Assembly (NCBI GenBank): GCA_002600635.1
Contig: CP021371.1
Location: forward strand, 3,661,001-3,725,000
Direction of reading: 5' to 3'
Length of the DNA stretch: 64,000 bases
From: Rhizobium sp. ACO-34A
GTDB lineage: Bacteria; Pseudomonadota; Alphaproteobacteria; Rhizobiales; Rhizobiaceae
A program made the position numbers and the translations under genes. Below are positions 52,313 to 61,052 of this stretch, one piece after another. Position 1 is the stretch's first letter. The number at the start of each line of letters is the position of its first letter. Under the pieces are notes generated by a model. That model was not told the origin of the DNA. It made no database searches and saw only the letters and a list, made by a program, of their open reading frames with translations.

Positions 52313-53662
52313 CTACAGGCTGCGGTCGCGCAGGACCAGAGCCCGTTCCCGAAAGCGTGCCCTGATTTCCGCCTCGTCGACGCCCACCACCTCACGGTTT
52401 TCCATCAGGATGCGGCCATCGCAGATCGTCGTCACCACATCGTCGGCACGGGCGGAATAGACCAGTGCGGCGGCCACGTCATAGACAGGCAGGCAATGGG
52501 GCTTGTCGAGATCGACGATGATCACGTCCGCCTTCTGTCCGGGCGCGAGCGTTCCCGTCTCGGGCCGGTTCATCGCCTTCGCCGCCTCGCAGGTCGACAT
52601 TTCCAGCAATTCCCGGGTCTTCAGGAACTCCACGTCGTGGTTCCTGTCCTTGTGGATCATCCCCGCGAACTTCATTTCCTGGAACATGTCGAGGCTGTTG
52701 TGGCTCGCCGGTCCGTCCGTCGCCAGTCCCACGGTAATGCCCGCCTCGCGCACCGAGCGCAGCCGAAGCGTGCCGGAATCGAGCTTGGCATTGCAGCAGG
52801 GGCAATGCGCGATCTTCGTTCCAGTCTCGGCAAGAATGCGAATGTCGGTATCGTCGAGCTGCGTGCAATGCGCCGCCGTCACGTCGGGTTTCAGGAATCC
52901 GAGATCGTTGAGCCATTGCACCGGCCGCGTGCCATAGGTCTCCGCCACATAGGCGATTTCCTGCAACCCTTCCGACAGATGCGTGTGGATGACGAGGCCA
53001 TAGGCATCGGCCACCTCGCGCACGCGACGAAACATCTCCGGCCCGCAGGAATAGGGCGCATGCGGGGAAAGCGCGACGTGAACCCGGTCGTTGCCGCTGC
53101 GGTGGTGAGCATCGACCTTGTCGCCGAAGCTGTCGAGCGCCTGCCATGCCCAGTCCTTGACGTCGGCATAGACGCCGCGGTCGGCGAAGCCGTAACCGAG
53201 CGTGGCGCGCAACGGCACCTTCTTCAGCGCCTCCGTCTGCGGCGTCACCGCATAGGCGTCAAAATGCTCGTTGAAGCACGTCATGCCCGACTTCACCATT
53301 TCGACCAGACCCATCAGGCTCGCCCAATAGAGCGTCTCAGGATCGAAATTGCGCTTGAGCTTCCACATCGTGCCGAGCCATTCGAACAGCTGCACATCCT
53401 CCAGCAGTCCACGCAGCAGCATGTTGGAGGCGATGTGGGTGTGACAGTTGACGAAGCCCGGCATCACCACCCGGCCCTGAGCGTCGATCACGCGGCGCGC
53501 GCCGGCGACATCAACCTCATTGGTCGACCCGACGGCGACAATACTGTCGCCCCGGATCGTCAGGCTGCCCCGTTCGATTGCGGCAGCCCCTCCCATCGGC
53601 AGGATCGTCGCATTGACGATGGCGACATCCGGCCCGGCATTCTCCATTTCGCCTGAAATCAT
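52313..53662 (-). CDS. Amidohydrolase of the ATZ/TRZ - MTA/SAH deaminase type
   Basis: This 449-residue enzyme has VMPGFVNCHTHIASNMLLRG near residue 70, VIHTHLSEGLQE near 210, AAHCTQLDD near 245 and GLATDGPASHNSLDMFQEMK near 295. The family deaminates aminated purines, S-adenosylhomocysteine, methylthioadenosine and s-triazines. It lies between the Rieske-less oxygenase (6-base gap) and guanine deaminase. By context it may deaminate a modified adenine or guanine; exact substrate unknown. Confidence 0.83.
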   Translation of the reverse strand: MISGEMENAGPDVAIVNATILPMGGAAAIERGSLTIRGDSIVAVGSTNEVDVAGARRVIDAQGRVVMPGFVNCHTHIASNMLLRGLLEDVQLFEWLGTMWKLKRNFDPETLYWASLMGLVEMVKSGMTCFNEHFDAYAVTPQTEALKKVPLRATLGYGFADRGVYADVKDWAWQALDSFGDKVDAHHRSGNDRVHVALSPHAPYSCGPEMFRRVREVADAYGLVIHTHLSEGLQEIAYVAETYGTRPVQWLNDLGFLKPDVTAAHCTQLDDTDIRILAETGTKIAHCPCCNAKLDSGTLRLRSVREAGITVGLATDGPASHNSLDMFQEMKFAGMIHKDRNHDVEFLKTRELLEMSTCEAAKAMNRPETGTLAPGQKADVIIVDLDKPHCLPVYDVAAALVYSARADDVVTTICDGRILMENREVVGVDEAEIRARFRERALVLRDRSL

Positions 53663-53668
53663 CGCGTA

Positions 53669-54523
53669 TCAGGCTGCCATCGCGGACGTGCCGTAGGTAA
53701 CGCCCTTTTCCTTCAGCCAGCGGCGATAGGCGATCGAGCTTGCATCCGCCCGCGTCGGAATTTCCGAACGCGGTTCCATGGGCAACAGCACCGGGCGCTG
53801 GTTTTCCAGAATGATACGGTCCTGCAGGAAGATGAGCTGCTGGAAGTGGATGAGTTCCGTCGTGGTCGATACGTCGTCGATTAGATACATCACCGGATGC
53901 GCGCGGCAGCGGTCGGGGTCGAGCGGCTGCACGAACAGGCAGATGACGTCCCAGCGATTGGCCGAGTTCGGGCAGGTCTTGTAGAGCAGCGTCGTGAACG
54001 GCGTCATCACCCGGTAGATATACTGGGTCATGATGCCGTCCTTGGCCGAAAGCGCCGCCTGCGGCTGGAAGAACTGGCAGTTGGTCGCCCAGACTTCATC
54101 GACATCGCGACGGATCTCGACGTTGTAATGCTCCACCTCCGTATGCGGCTCGGAGCCGAGGATATCGGTGTGCACGAAGGGGAAATGCGCCATATCGAGG
54201 AAGTTCTCGACGATCCTGAGCCCGGACGCCTTCACGGAGACGGCGCCGCAGGGCACATAGCGGCGATCGGGCTCGTCGGCTTCCGGCACGGGGAAGATGT
54301 CCTTCTCCGGCTCGCCGATCGTCGTCCAGATGAAGCCGAACCGGCGCTTGATCGGCAGCGCCTCGTCGCGCCCCTCGGCCTTCACGGTGATTTCGCCGTC
54401 CTCGGTGCGGGTGACGGTCAGATCCGTTCCGAGCAGGCGGTTCGCGGATGTCCCGAACGGGATCTCCTTTTCCGTGTCGATGGGATACCACTGGTCGATA
54501 GAAGCCCTGTCCGTCGCCTTCAT
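53669..54523 (-). CDS. Rieske-less non-heme iron oxygenase catalytic subunit (NdmC-like)
   Basis: This 284-residue protein has the catalytic domain of Rieske-type oxygenases only. The iron-binding set is complete: Glu106, Asp110, His113 and His118 in ENFLDMAHFPFVH, and Asp235 in FLQDRIILENQ. No CxH/CxxH Rieske motif is present, and typical family members are ~100 residues longer at the N-terminus. This is the architecture of NdmC, the N7-demethylase subunit of caffeine degraders. A separate Rieske protein is encoded divergently at 62988. It follows the 8-oxoguanine-deaminase-like gene after a RIME repeat. Confidence 0.85.
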   Translation of the reverse strand: MKATDRASIDQWYPIDTEKEIPFGTSANRLLGTDLTVTRTEDGEITVKAEGRDEALPIKRRFGFIWTTIGEPEKDIFPVPEADEPDRRYVPCGAVSVKASGLRIVENFLDMAHFPFVHTDILGSEPHTEVEHYNVEIRRDVDEVWATNCQFFQPQAALSAKDGIMTQYIYRVMTPFTTLLYKTCPNSANRWDVICLFVQPLDPDRCRAHPVMYLIDDVSTTTELIHFQQLIFLQDRIILENQRPVLLPMEPRSEIPTRADASSIAYRRWLKEKGVTYGTSAMAA

Positions 54524-54572
54524 GGGATGGTCCTTTGCTGCTCTGGGTTAGAGTTCATTGTGGTCTCCAGGT

Positions 54573-54702
54573 GCCCCTCACCCGGCCTCCGCTTCGCTCG
54601 GCCACCCTCTCCCCGTAAACGGGGCGAGGGGGAACAGAGACCTTCCCGCGCGTCCCTTCGCCCCGCTTGCGGGGAGAAGGTGCCGGCAGGCGGATGAGGG
54701 GC
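54573..54702. repeat. RIME-type element, copy C
   Basis: About 130 bases from GCCCCTCACCCGG to GGCGGATGAGGGGC with two internal hairpins (CTCTCCCCGTAAACGGGGCGAG and GCCCCGCTTGCGGGG). Longer than copies A and B by ~15 bases. It splits the purine operon between the Rieske-less oxygenase and the upstream deaminase. Confidence 0.85.
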
Positions 54703-54717
54703 AATAGGTCTTCGAAT

Positions 54718-56118
54718 TCATTGCTGATAGATCCGTTCCATCACAGCTTCATGCTTTTCCAGCAGGCTGTCGATGTCCGCGGAGACGAATTCGCCGTTTT
54801 CGATGATGGCGCGGCCATTGATGAACGAGTGATCGACCTTGAAAGGTCCGCACATCACGAGCGCCGCCAGCGGGTCCCGCTGCGTACCGGAAAGCCCGAG
54901 CTGGCGCAATTTGATCGCAATGAAATCCGCGCTCATGCCGGGTGCGAGATAACCGACATCGTCGCGACCGAGGATCTTCGCCCCGCCGCGCGTCGCCATG
55001 GTCAGCGCCTCGCGGGCGGAAAGCGCCGACGGCGTGCCGCCGAAGCCGCCACGCCCGCCGGGCGTTTCCGAGAGATATTTGTTCGGCGCCACCCGCTGCA
55101 GCATCATGGCGAGCCGCGCTTCCATGAACATGTTGGAGGTATCGTTGGACGCCGAACCATCGACGCCGAGGCCGACATTCACGCCCTTGTCCAGCATTTC
55201 GCGGATCTTCGCGATCCCCTGCCCGCAGCGCATGTTGGCCGAGGGGCAATGCGCGACGCCGGTCCCCGTCGAGGCGAAGAGATCGATTTCCTCTGATGTC
55301 ATGAAGATCGAATGAGCGAACCAGACATCAGGTCCGAGCCAGCCGACGGATTCCGCAAAACCGACCGACCGCATCTTGTAGACGTCGTGGCAATAGACCT
55401 CCTCGAACAGGTCTTCGGCCAGATGTGAATGCAGGTGCACGCCCTTGTGGGAGCGGGCAAGCGCGGCCGCATCCTTCATCAGCCCCGGCGTCACCGAAAA
55501 CGGCGAGCACGGCGCAAGGATGATGCGGCTCATCGAGTGCCGCGAATTGTCGTGATAGGTCGAGATCAGCCGTTCGGCATCCTTGAGGATGTCTTCTTCC
55601 TTCTCGACGCAATTGTCCGGCGGCAGGCCGCCCTGGCTCTGTCCGCGCGACATCGCGCCCCGCGCCGCATGGAAGCGAAGGCCCATGTCCTTCGCCGCAT
55701 CGATGGTCGCATCCAGCGTGCAGTTGTTCGGCAGGATGTAGAGATGGTCGGAAGACGTGGTGCAGCCGGAGGCGATCAGTTCCGCCATGGCGACCCGCGC
55801 CGAAGTGCCTATCGCGTCGTCATCGAGGTTCGACCAGATCGGATAAAGCGTCTTCAGCCAGACCAGCAGTTCATCGTCCTGCACCATCACCCGCGTCAGG
55901 TTCTGGTACATGTGGTGATGGATGTTCACCATGCCCGGCATGACGATATGGCCGGAAAGGTCGATCACCTCGTCCGCCGTTTCGCCGGCAAGCTCCGCCG
56001 TCGTCCCGACCTTCTCGATCACGTTGTCGCGGATGAAGAGCGCGCCGTCCTCGATTTCGCGAGCAGCGTCGTCGAAGGTCGCGAGATAGGCGATGTTCCT
56101 GACAAGCTTCGTGCTCAC
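54718..56118 (-). CDS. 8-oxoguanine deaminase / hydroxyatrazine-hydrolase-like amidohydrolase
   Basis: This protein of about 466 residues has MPGMVNIHHHMYQNLTRVMV near residue 60 (HxH), VHLHSHLAED near 230, WFAHSIFM near 265 and GLGVDGSASND near 315, the pattern of 8-oxoguanine deaminases and of AtzB/hydroxydechloroatrazine enzymes. It would deaminate an oxidised or substituted guanine. The GTG at 56118 follows GGAGG; an upstream ATG at 56175 would add 19 residues of unlikely sequence. Upstream is the 2OG-oxygenase gene, which ends 49 bases away. Confidence 0.82.
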   Translation of the reverse strand: MSTKLVRNIAYLATFDDAAREIEDGALFIRDNVIEKVGTTAELAGETADEVIDLSGHIVMPGMVNIHHHMYQNLTRVMVQDDELLVWLKTLYPIWSNLDDDAIGTSARVAMAELIASGCTTSSDHLYILPNNCTLDATIDAAKDMGLRFHAARGAMSRGQSQGGLPPDNCVEKEEDILKDAERLISTYHDNSRHSMSRIILAPCSPFSVTPGLMKDAAALARSHKGVHLHSHLAEDLFEEVYCHDVYKMRSVGFAESVGWLGPDVWFAHSIFMTSEEIDLFASTGTGVAHCPSANMRCGQGIAKIREMLDKGVNVGLGVDGSASNDTSNMFMEARLAMMLQRVAPNKYLSETPGGRGGFGGTPSALSAREALTMATRGGAKILGRDDVGYLAPGMSADFIAIKLRQLGLSGTQRDPLAALVMCGPFKVDHSFINGRAIIENGEFVSADIDSLLEKHEAVMERIYQQ

Positions 56119-56167
56119 GCGAGCCTCCGGCTTTCGGCGATCACAGCGACGATCATCGGGCAGTCTG

Positions 56168-57148
56168 TCATGCATAGGTCCTTGCGTACATTTCCCGAAG
56201 ATGGCCCTCGACCGTCGTCGGCTTGTATTTCGGCTCCTCGCCGGGCTTCAGGCAGGTCGGAATGCAGACCACCTTGTAGTCGGGCGCACCGTCGTAGAAG
56301 AACGGGATGGAATAGCGCTCCCGGCCGGAGGTGTTGATCACCCGGTGGAGGGTCGACTTGTAGAGGTCGTTGGTCCAGCGGGCCATGGCATCGCCGAGAT
56401 TGACGACGAAGGTGCCCGGCACAGGTTCCGCATGGATCCAGGCTTCATCGTTCTTGTCGAAGACCTGAAGACCGCCGACATCGTCCTGCATCAGGAGCGT
56501 GATCGCACCCCAGTCCGTATGGGCGCCCGCGCCGCGCTCGTTCTTCGGGGAATCCGGCGCCTGCGGCGGATAGTGCAGGAGGCGCAGCGTCGAGACCGGC
56601 TCGATATTGTAGCCCTTGAAATAGTCTTCATCCAGATCGAGCGACAGCGCGATCCCGTGCATCAGCCGGTTGCCGAGTTCCTGCATCGCCGCCTGATAGG
56701 CAAGCATGGTCGGGCGGAAGCCCGGCAGGCCGAGCGGCCAGACATTCGGCCCGCAATTGAACAGGCCGCCCGTCACGTTCGGGTGATCCTCCGCCAGTTC
56801 CTGACCGATATAATAGCCTTCCTTGCGATCCGGCGGCGCGCCGGCTTCCAGCGTCTGGCCGCCAAGCACCTCATAGCCGCGATTGCACCTGGAACGTTTG
56901 GATTTCTCCAGCTCCATCTTCGTGTCCGGAGACTGGGCGAAGAACCTTTTGGTCTCGTCGAATACCGCGTCGATCAGCCCCTGCGGAATGCCATGACCGG
57001 CGCAGTAGAAGAACCCCTTGTCGATGCAGGCGGCCCGCAGTTCCGCTGCAACGGCCTTGCGTTCCTTCTCGTCGGGCGAGGAGAGGCCACTGATATCGAT
57101 GACCGGCAGCGAGGCCCTGTCGATATGTTTTGCCGTAACCGTATCCAT
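56168..57148 (-). CDS. 2-oxoglutarate/Fe(II) oxygenase of the isopenicillin N synthase family
   Basis: This 326-residue protein starts LPVIDISGLSSPDEKERKA (DIOX_N domain). The double-stranded beta-helix follows, with iron ligands in AHTDWGAITLLMQDD (HxD, near residue 205) and the distal histidine in LHRVINTSGRERYSIPFF, where Arg and Ser would bind 2-oxoglutarate. The fold family includes thymine 7-hydroxylase, so a nucleobase substrate is plausible in this operon. ATG at 57148 is preferred; the frame is open 26 codons further upstream. Confidence 0.83.
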   Translation of the reverse strand: MDTVTAKHIDRASLPVIDISGLSSPDEKERKAVAAELRAACIDKGFFYCAGHGIPQGLIDAVFDETKRFFAQSPDTKMELEKSKRSRCNRGYEVLGGQTLEAGAPPDRKEGYYIGQELAEDHPNVTGGLFNCGPNVWPLGLPGFRPTMLAYQAAMQELGNRLMHGIALSLDLDEDYFKGYNIEPVSTLRLLHYPPQAPDSPKNERGAGAHTDWGAITLLMQDDVGGLQVFDKNDEAWIHAEPVPGTFVVNLGDAMARWTNDLYKSTLHRVINTSGRERYSIPFFYDGAPDYKVVCIPTCLKPGEEPKYKPTTVEGHLREMYARTYA

Positions 57149-57194
57149 GACTTTCGCTCCGTTTCCAGAATGATCCGTTGTGCCGAGGCCCGCC

Positions 57195-58130
57195 TTAGCG
57201 AACGCTGCGGTAATAGGGCTCGCCAAGCGCCGCAGGCGCGGCCATCAGCCGGCGCATGCGCTGCCAGGCGATGACCGGCACGATGATGAAGGCGATGGTG
57301 CCGAGATAGGGCAGCATCGACAGGAATGCCGGCGCAATCGGCCAGCCCCTCGCCTGCCCGACGAAGCCGAGCGCCGTGATGAAGCCGAACAGCAGGCCCG
57401 ACAGCACGGCCGGGATCGGCCGGTAGCCTGCGAAGATCACCAGCGCCACCGCGATCCAGCCGCGGCCCGCGATCACGCCATCCGACCAGCCCGGCACGAA
57501 GGCGAGCGTCAGGTACGCGCCGGCGCCGGCTGCAAGCGCCGAACCGGCGGTCACATAGGCAAAGCGCATCAGGTTGACCGGAATACCCGCGGCATCGGCC
57601 GCCGCCGGATTTTCGCCGACAGCGCGCATGTTCATGCCGTGCCGCGTGTAGAACATCAGGTAGGACAGGCCGATCGGCAGGATCAGGTAGATCAGGTAGA
57701 CGAGAATGTTCTGGCTGAAGAACGCCTTGCCGAAGATGGGCAGCGACGAAAGCAGCGGGATCTCGATACCCTCGAACGTCGCCCGCGCAGGCATACCGGA
57801 ATAGGCCTTGCCGAAAGTCGAGGCGAGCCCCGTGCCCATCAGCGTCAGCGCCAGCCCGCACAGCACCTGGTTGGCACGGAGGAAGACGGTTGCCCCCGCA
57901 AACACCGCACCGAACAGCGCGCCCACCGCAAGCGCGGCAAGAAAGCCGAGCGTTGGCGATGGCACGGCGGCAACCGTTGCGATTGCCGTGATCGCACCCA
58001 TGGCCATCAGCCCCTCGACGCCGAGATTGACGACGCCGACGCGCTCGGCCAGCACTTCGCCGAGGGCTGCAAGTGCCAGAACGCCGCCCGCAAGGAAGGC
58101 CGTGGTGAAAAGACCGGTCAGAAGATCCAT
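57195..58130 (-). CDS. Nucleoside-type ABC transporter permease (second)
   Basis: This 311-residue membrane protein with about nine predicted helices has the BMP-transporter permease motifs LAERVGVVNLGVEGLMAMGA near residue 30 and GENPAAADAAGIPVNLMRFA near 190. ATG at 58130 follows AAGGA; the frame remains open far upstream but runs over the other permease gene. It forms the channel with the product of 58151. Usual substrates are nucleosides or purine bases. Confidence 0.9.
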   Translation of the reverse strand: MDLLTGLFTTAFLAGGVLALAALGEVLAERVGVVNLGVEGLMAMGAITAIATVAAVPSPTLGFLAALAVGALFGAVFAGATVFLRANQVLCGLALTLMGTGLASTFGKAYSGMPARATFEGIEIPLLSSLPIFGKAFFSQNILVYLIYLILPIGLSYLMFYTRHGMNMRAVGENPAAADAAGIPVNLMRFAYVTAGSALAAGAGAYLTLAFVPGWSDGVIAGRGWIAVALVIFAGYRPIPAVLSGLLFGFITALGFVGQARGWPIAPAFLSMLPYLGTIAFIIVPVIAWQRMRRLMAAPAALGEPYYRSVR

Positions 58131-58150
58131 GATAGCAGTCCTTTCGCCCG

Positions 58151-59197
58151 TTACGCCTTGTCCCGCACGAAGCGGTAATGCGCGAGTTCGTCGCCGATCG
58201 CCGTCAGAAACAGGATCAGGCCGGTCATGGCCAGCACCGCCGAGGTGGTGAGACCCTGCGTCTGCAGGATGATGCCGGAATTGAGGATGAAGCCCATCAG
58301 CGCACCGGAGAAGATGACGCCGATGCAGGAGCCGCGCGCCAGCACTGCCACCATGATGCCGAGATAGCCGAAGTTGTTGGAAATGCCGCCCTGCAGGCGA
58401 TGCACCGTCCCGGCCACTTCCAGCATGCCGGCAAGCCCGGCAACGGCCCCGGATATCAGCATCACCGTGATCAGATGCTTCTTCGCCTTGATGCCCGCAT
58501 ATTTGCCGGCCGACGGATTGGAGCCGACGAGGCGCACCTCGTAACCCCATTTCGAAAACGCGAGCAGCAGCGAGATGCCGATTGCCAGAAGCACGGCGAT
58601 GGGCAGGCCCCAATGCACGAGGCCCCAGAATTCCGGCACTTCGGCGGGAATGCGCGGCGTCGACGAATTGGCCATGCCGGAACGGTCGCGCCAGACATCG
58701 GTCGAGACATAATAGACCATCAGCACGGCGACGAAGTTGAGCAGCAGCGTGGTGATGAGTTCGTTGACGTTGGCATAGGCACGCGCCAGCGTCGGAATGA
58801 GGATCCACACCGCGCCGCCGAAAAGGCCGACCGCAAACATCAGGACGAGACTGACCGGCTCCGATGCGGGAATGAACAGGCCGACGGCAGTCGCCGCGAA
58901 GGCACCGGCATAGAACTGGCCTTCCGCACCGATGTTCCATGCACCGATCTGCTGGCCGACAGTGACCGCAAGGCCGGTCAGGATCAGCGGAATGACGACG
59001 AGGCCGAGGTCTTCCATGCCGTAGGTCGAGCCGAAGGACGCGCCGATGACCTGTCCGGCAAGCCCGATCGGATCGTTGCCGGTCGAGGCCAACACGAGGC
59101 CTGCGAAAACGAGAGCAATGGCAATGGCGGCGAACCGTGCGCCGATGGCCATGCCGGGATGCGCCGAAGGCAGGCGCTGGAGGCGAATGTTAGCCAT
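58151..59197 (-). CDS. Nucleoside-type ABC transporter permease (first)
   Basis: This 348-residue permease has IGAWNIGAEGQFYAGAFAAT near residue 90 and GSNPSAGKYAGIKAKKHLIT near 225, the conserved blocks of the BMP-type transporter permeases. ATG at 59197, behind AAGGAGG, overlaps the ATPase stop by 8 bases. It is cotranscribed with the second permease. Confidence 0.9.
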   Translation of the reverse strand: MANIRLQRLPSAHPGMAIGARFAAIAIALVFAGLVLASTGNDPIGLAGQVIGASFGSTYGMEDLGLVVIPLILTGLAVTVGQQIGAWNIGAEGQFYAGAFAATAVGLFIPASEPVSLVLMFAVGLFGGAVWILIPTLARAYANVNELITTLLLNFVAVLMVYYVSTDVWRDRSGMANSSTPRIPAEVPEFWGLVHWGLPIAVLLAIGISLLLAFSKWGYEVRLVGSNPSAGKYAGIKAKKHLITVMLISGAVAGLAGMLEVAGTVHRLQGGISNNFGYLGIMVAVLARGSCIGVIFSGALMGFILNSGIILQTQGLTTSAVLAMTGLILFLTAIGDELAHYRFVRDKA

Positions 59198-60773
59198 GGG
59201 CCGCCTCCTTTTCGCCGCGCGTGCGTCCACCCATCAGCAGGCCGATTTCCTCGATGTCGACATTGTCATTCTCGACGATGCCCATGATCTTCCCTTCATA
59301 GAGCACCGCGATACGGTCGGAGAGGTTCAGCAATTCCTCCAGCTCTTCCGAGATCAGCACGATCCCCGCGCCGGCGTTCCTGAGCTCCACGATGTAGCGC
59401 AGCATGGTGTTGATCGCGCCGACATCGAGACCACGGCTCGGATAGGCGGCGACGAGGATCTTGGAGGCAACCCGCATTTCGCGGCGCGCGACGAGACGCT
59501 GCTGGTTGCCGCCGGAAAGGTTGCGGATCGGCATGCCGAAATCGGGAATGGCGACTTCCGCGACGGATGCGATCTCGCGCGCAAGCGCGTTGGCCGCACC
59601 CGGCTTGTAGACCCCGCCCGATGTCACCGGCGGCTTGCGGTATTCGCGCATCACCGCGTTGACGGTGATCGAAAGCCCCGGTGCCAGACCGCTGTGCAAC
59701 CGGTCTTCGGGAATATGGCCGATGCCGCGGTCGACGAATTCGGCCGCATCCGCCCGCGTGACGGTTTCTCCGTCGATGACGATCCGCCCGGCGGAGATGG
59801 CTCGTGTGCCGGTCAGGATCTGCGAAAGCTCGCGCTGCCCGTTGCCGGCAACGCCCGCGACGCCGACGATCTCGCCTGCGCGGATATCGAGGTTGATGCC
59901 CTCCAGCGCTTCGCTCCCGCCGTCGTTGAGCGCGAAGACATTCTGCAGGCTCATCACCGGCTTTTCGGAAATCGGCGCGGCCCCTTCCGGCCGGCCGCGC
60001 ATGTCGGCCAGCACGATATCGCGGCCGACCATCAGGCGGGCAAGCTTTGCCGGCGTACAGTCGGCCGAAAATTCCGTGCCGATCTTTCGGCCGCCACGCA
60101 GGATCGAGACGCGGTCGGAAATTTCCAGCACCTCATCCAGCTTGTGGGAAATGAAGATGACGGCATTGCCGCCAGCGACGAAATCCCGAAGCGCCTTGAA
60201 GAGTTCCCGCGCCTCGGCCGGCGTCAGGACGGCGGTCGGCTCGTCGAGGATCAGCACCTTCGCCTGCCGCGCCAGAACGCGCAGGATTTCCACGCGCTGC
60301 TGCTCGCCGGTGGAAAGCTCGGTGATCCGCGCCGATGGCCGAACCTGAAGATTGTATTTCTCGGCAAGCGCTGCGGTGCGCGCCTCAAGGACGGCGGCGG
60401 ATGCACGGCGCGGCGTTTCGCTCCAGCCGAGATGGATGTTTTCCGCAACGGTGAAGGCATTCACCAGCTTGAAGTGCTGGTGCACCATGCCGATACCGGC
60501 GGCAATCGCCTGCAATGGCGAGGAGAATTGCTGCGCGTAACCGTCAATGATGATCTCGCCGGCGTCCGGCTGGTAGATCCCCGTGAGGATGTTCATCAGC
60601 GTCGATTTGCCGGCGCCGTTTTCGCCCAGCAGCGCATGGATCTCGCCGGGCATGACTTCGATGTCGACATCCTGGTTGGCGATCACGCCGGGGAAATATT
60701 TGGCGATCCCCTTCAGTTGCACCAGCGGGGCCGTGCCGGGCGGCACCACGTATCTTTGGGTTGGTTCTGACAT
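59190..60773 (-). CDS. Nucleoside-type ABC transporter ATP-binding protein (two NBDs)
   Basis: This 527-residue ATPase has two fused nucleotide-binding domains. The first has Walker A GENGAGKST near residue 50, STGEQQRVEILRVLARQ and VLILDEPTAVLTP. The second has a degenerate Walker A (GVAGNGQRE) near 300, LSGGNQQRLVARREM and the block AYPSRGLDVGA. This layout is that of the ribose/nucleoside importers, where one site is often inactive. It lies directly behind the binding-protein gene, after a palindromic repeat. Confidence 0.92.
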   Translation of the reverse strand: MSEPTQRYVVPPGTAPLVQLKGIAKYFPGVIANQDVDIEVMPGEIHALLGENGAGKSTLMNILTGIYQPDAGEIIIDGYAQQFSSPLQAIAAGIGMVHQHFKLVNAFTVAENIHLGWSETPRRASAAVLEARTAALAEKYNLQVRPSARITELSTGEQQRVEILRVLARQAKVLILDEPTAVLTPAEARELFKALRDFVAGGNAVIFISHKLDEVLEISDRVSILRGGRKIGTEFSADCTPAKLARLMVGRDIVLADMRGRPEGAAPISEKPVMSLQNVFALNDGGSEALEGINLDIRAGEIVGVAGVAGNGQRELSQILTGTRAISAGRIVIDGETVTRADAAEFVDRGIGHIPEDRLHSGLAPGLSITVNAVMREYRKPPVTSGGVYKPGAANALAREIASVAEVAIPDFGMPIRNLSGGNQQRLVARREMRVASKILVAAYPSRGLDVGAINTMLRYIVELRNAGAGIVLISEELEELLNLSDRIAVLYEGKIMGIVENDNVDIEEIGLLMGGRTRGEKEAAHG

Positions 60774-60894
60774 GTGGCCTATCGCAAACGAGAAATGGAA
60801 CGATGCTGGAAGGAAGGGGCAAAACCCCTTTCACTTGGGTTGAACCGGTTCCTTGCGCTGATGGAGAAGGACCCGGGCTATATCTTGCCATCCG

Positions 60895-61021
60895 CCCCGC
60901 CGTCATGCTCGGGCTTGTCCCGAGCATCCACTGCCACGGGACAGGCACGATAGGTTCGCTGGTGACGAGCAAGCGGCGCGCGAAGCAGATCCTCGGGACA
61001 GGCCCGAGCATGACGGCGGGG
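60895..61021. repeat. 30-bp inverted repeat pair between the binding-protein and ATPase genes
   Basis: Arms 60895-60924 and 60992-61021 are complementary at 29 of 30 bases, with 67 bases between, and each contains a CTCGGGCTTGTCCCGAG-type palindrome. This GTCATGCTCGGG repeat family is widespread in alphaproteobacterial genomes. It could form a long hairpin in the transcript and reduce read-through from the binding-protein gene to the ATPase gene. Confidence 0.75.
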
Positions 61022-61052
61022 AGGAGCCAGACCTCCCCGCCGTCGCGACAGC

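Noticed and set aside
51287..53656. A 789-codon open frame on the plus strand opposite the deaminase genes
   Set aside because: Same antisense artefact, over two genes with clear amidohydrolase metal motifs.
53669..54523. Rieske-less oxygenase as a pseudogene truncated at its 5' end
   Set aside because: The iron-binding residues are intact, the frame is clean, the start follows a normal N-terminus, and a complementary Rieske protein is encoded nearby. The ~190 bases upstream are a RIME repeat, not a decayed Rieske domain.
57195..58940. Long version of the second nucleoside permease extending to 58940
   Set aside because: The extra part is an out-of-frame reading of the first permease gene; the ATG at 58130 has a ribosome site.
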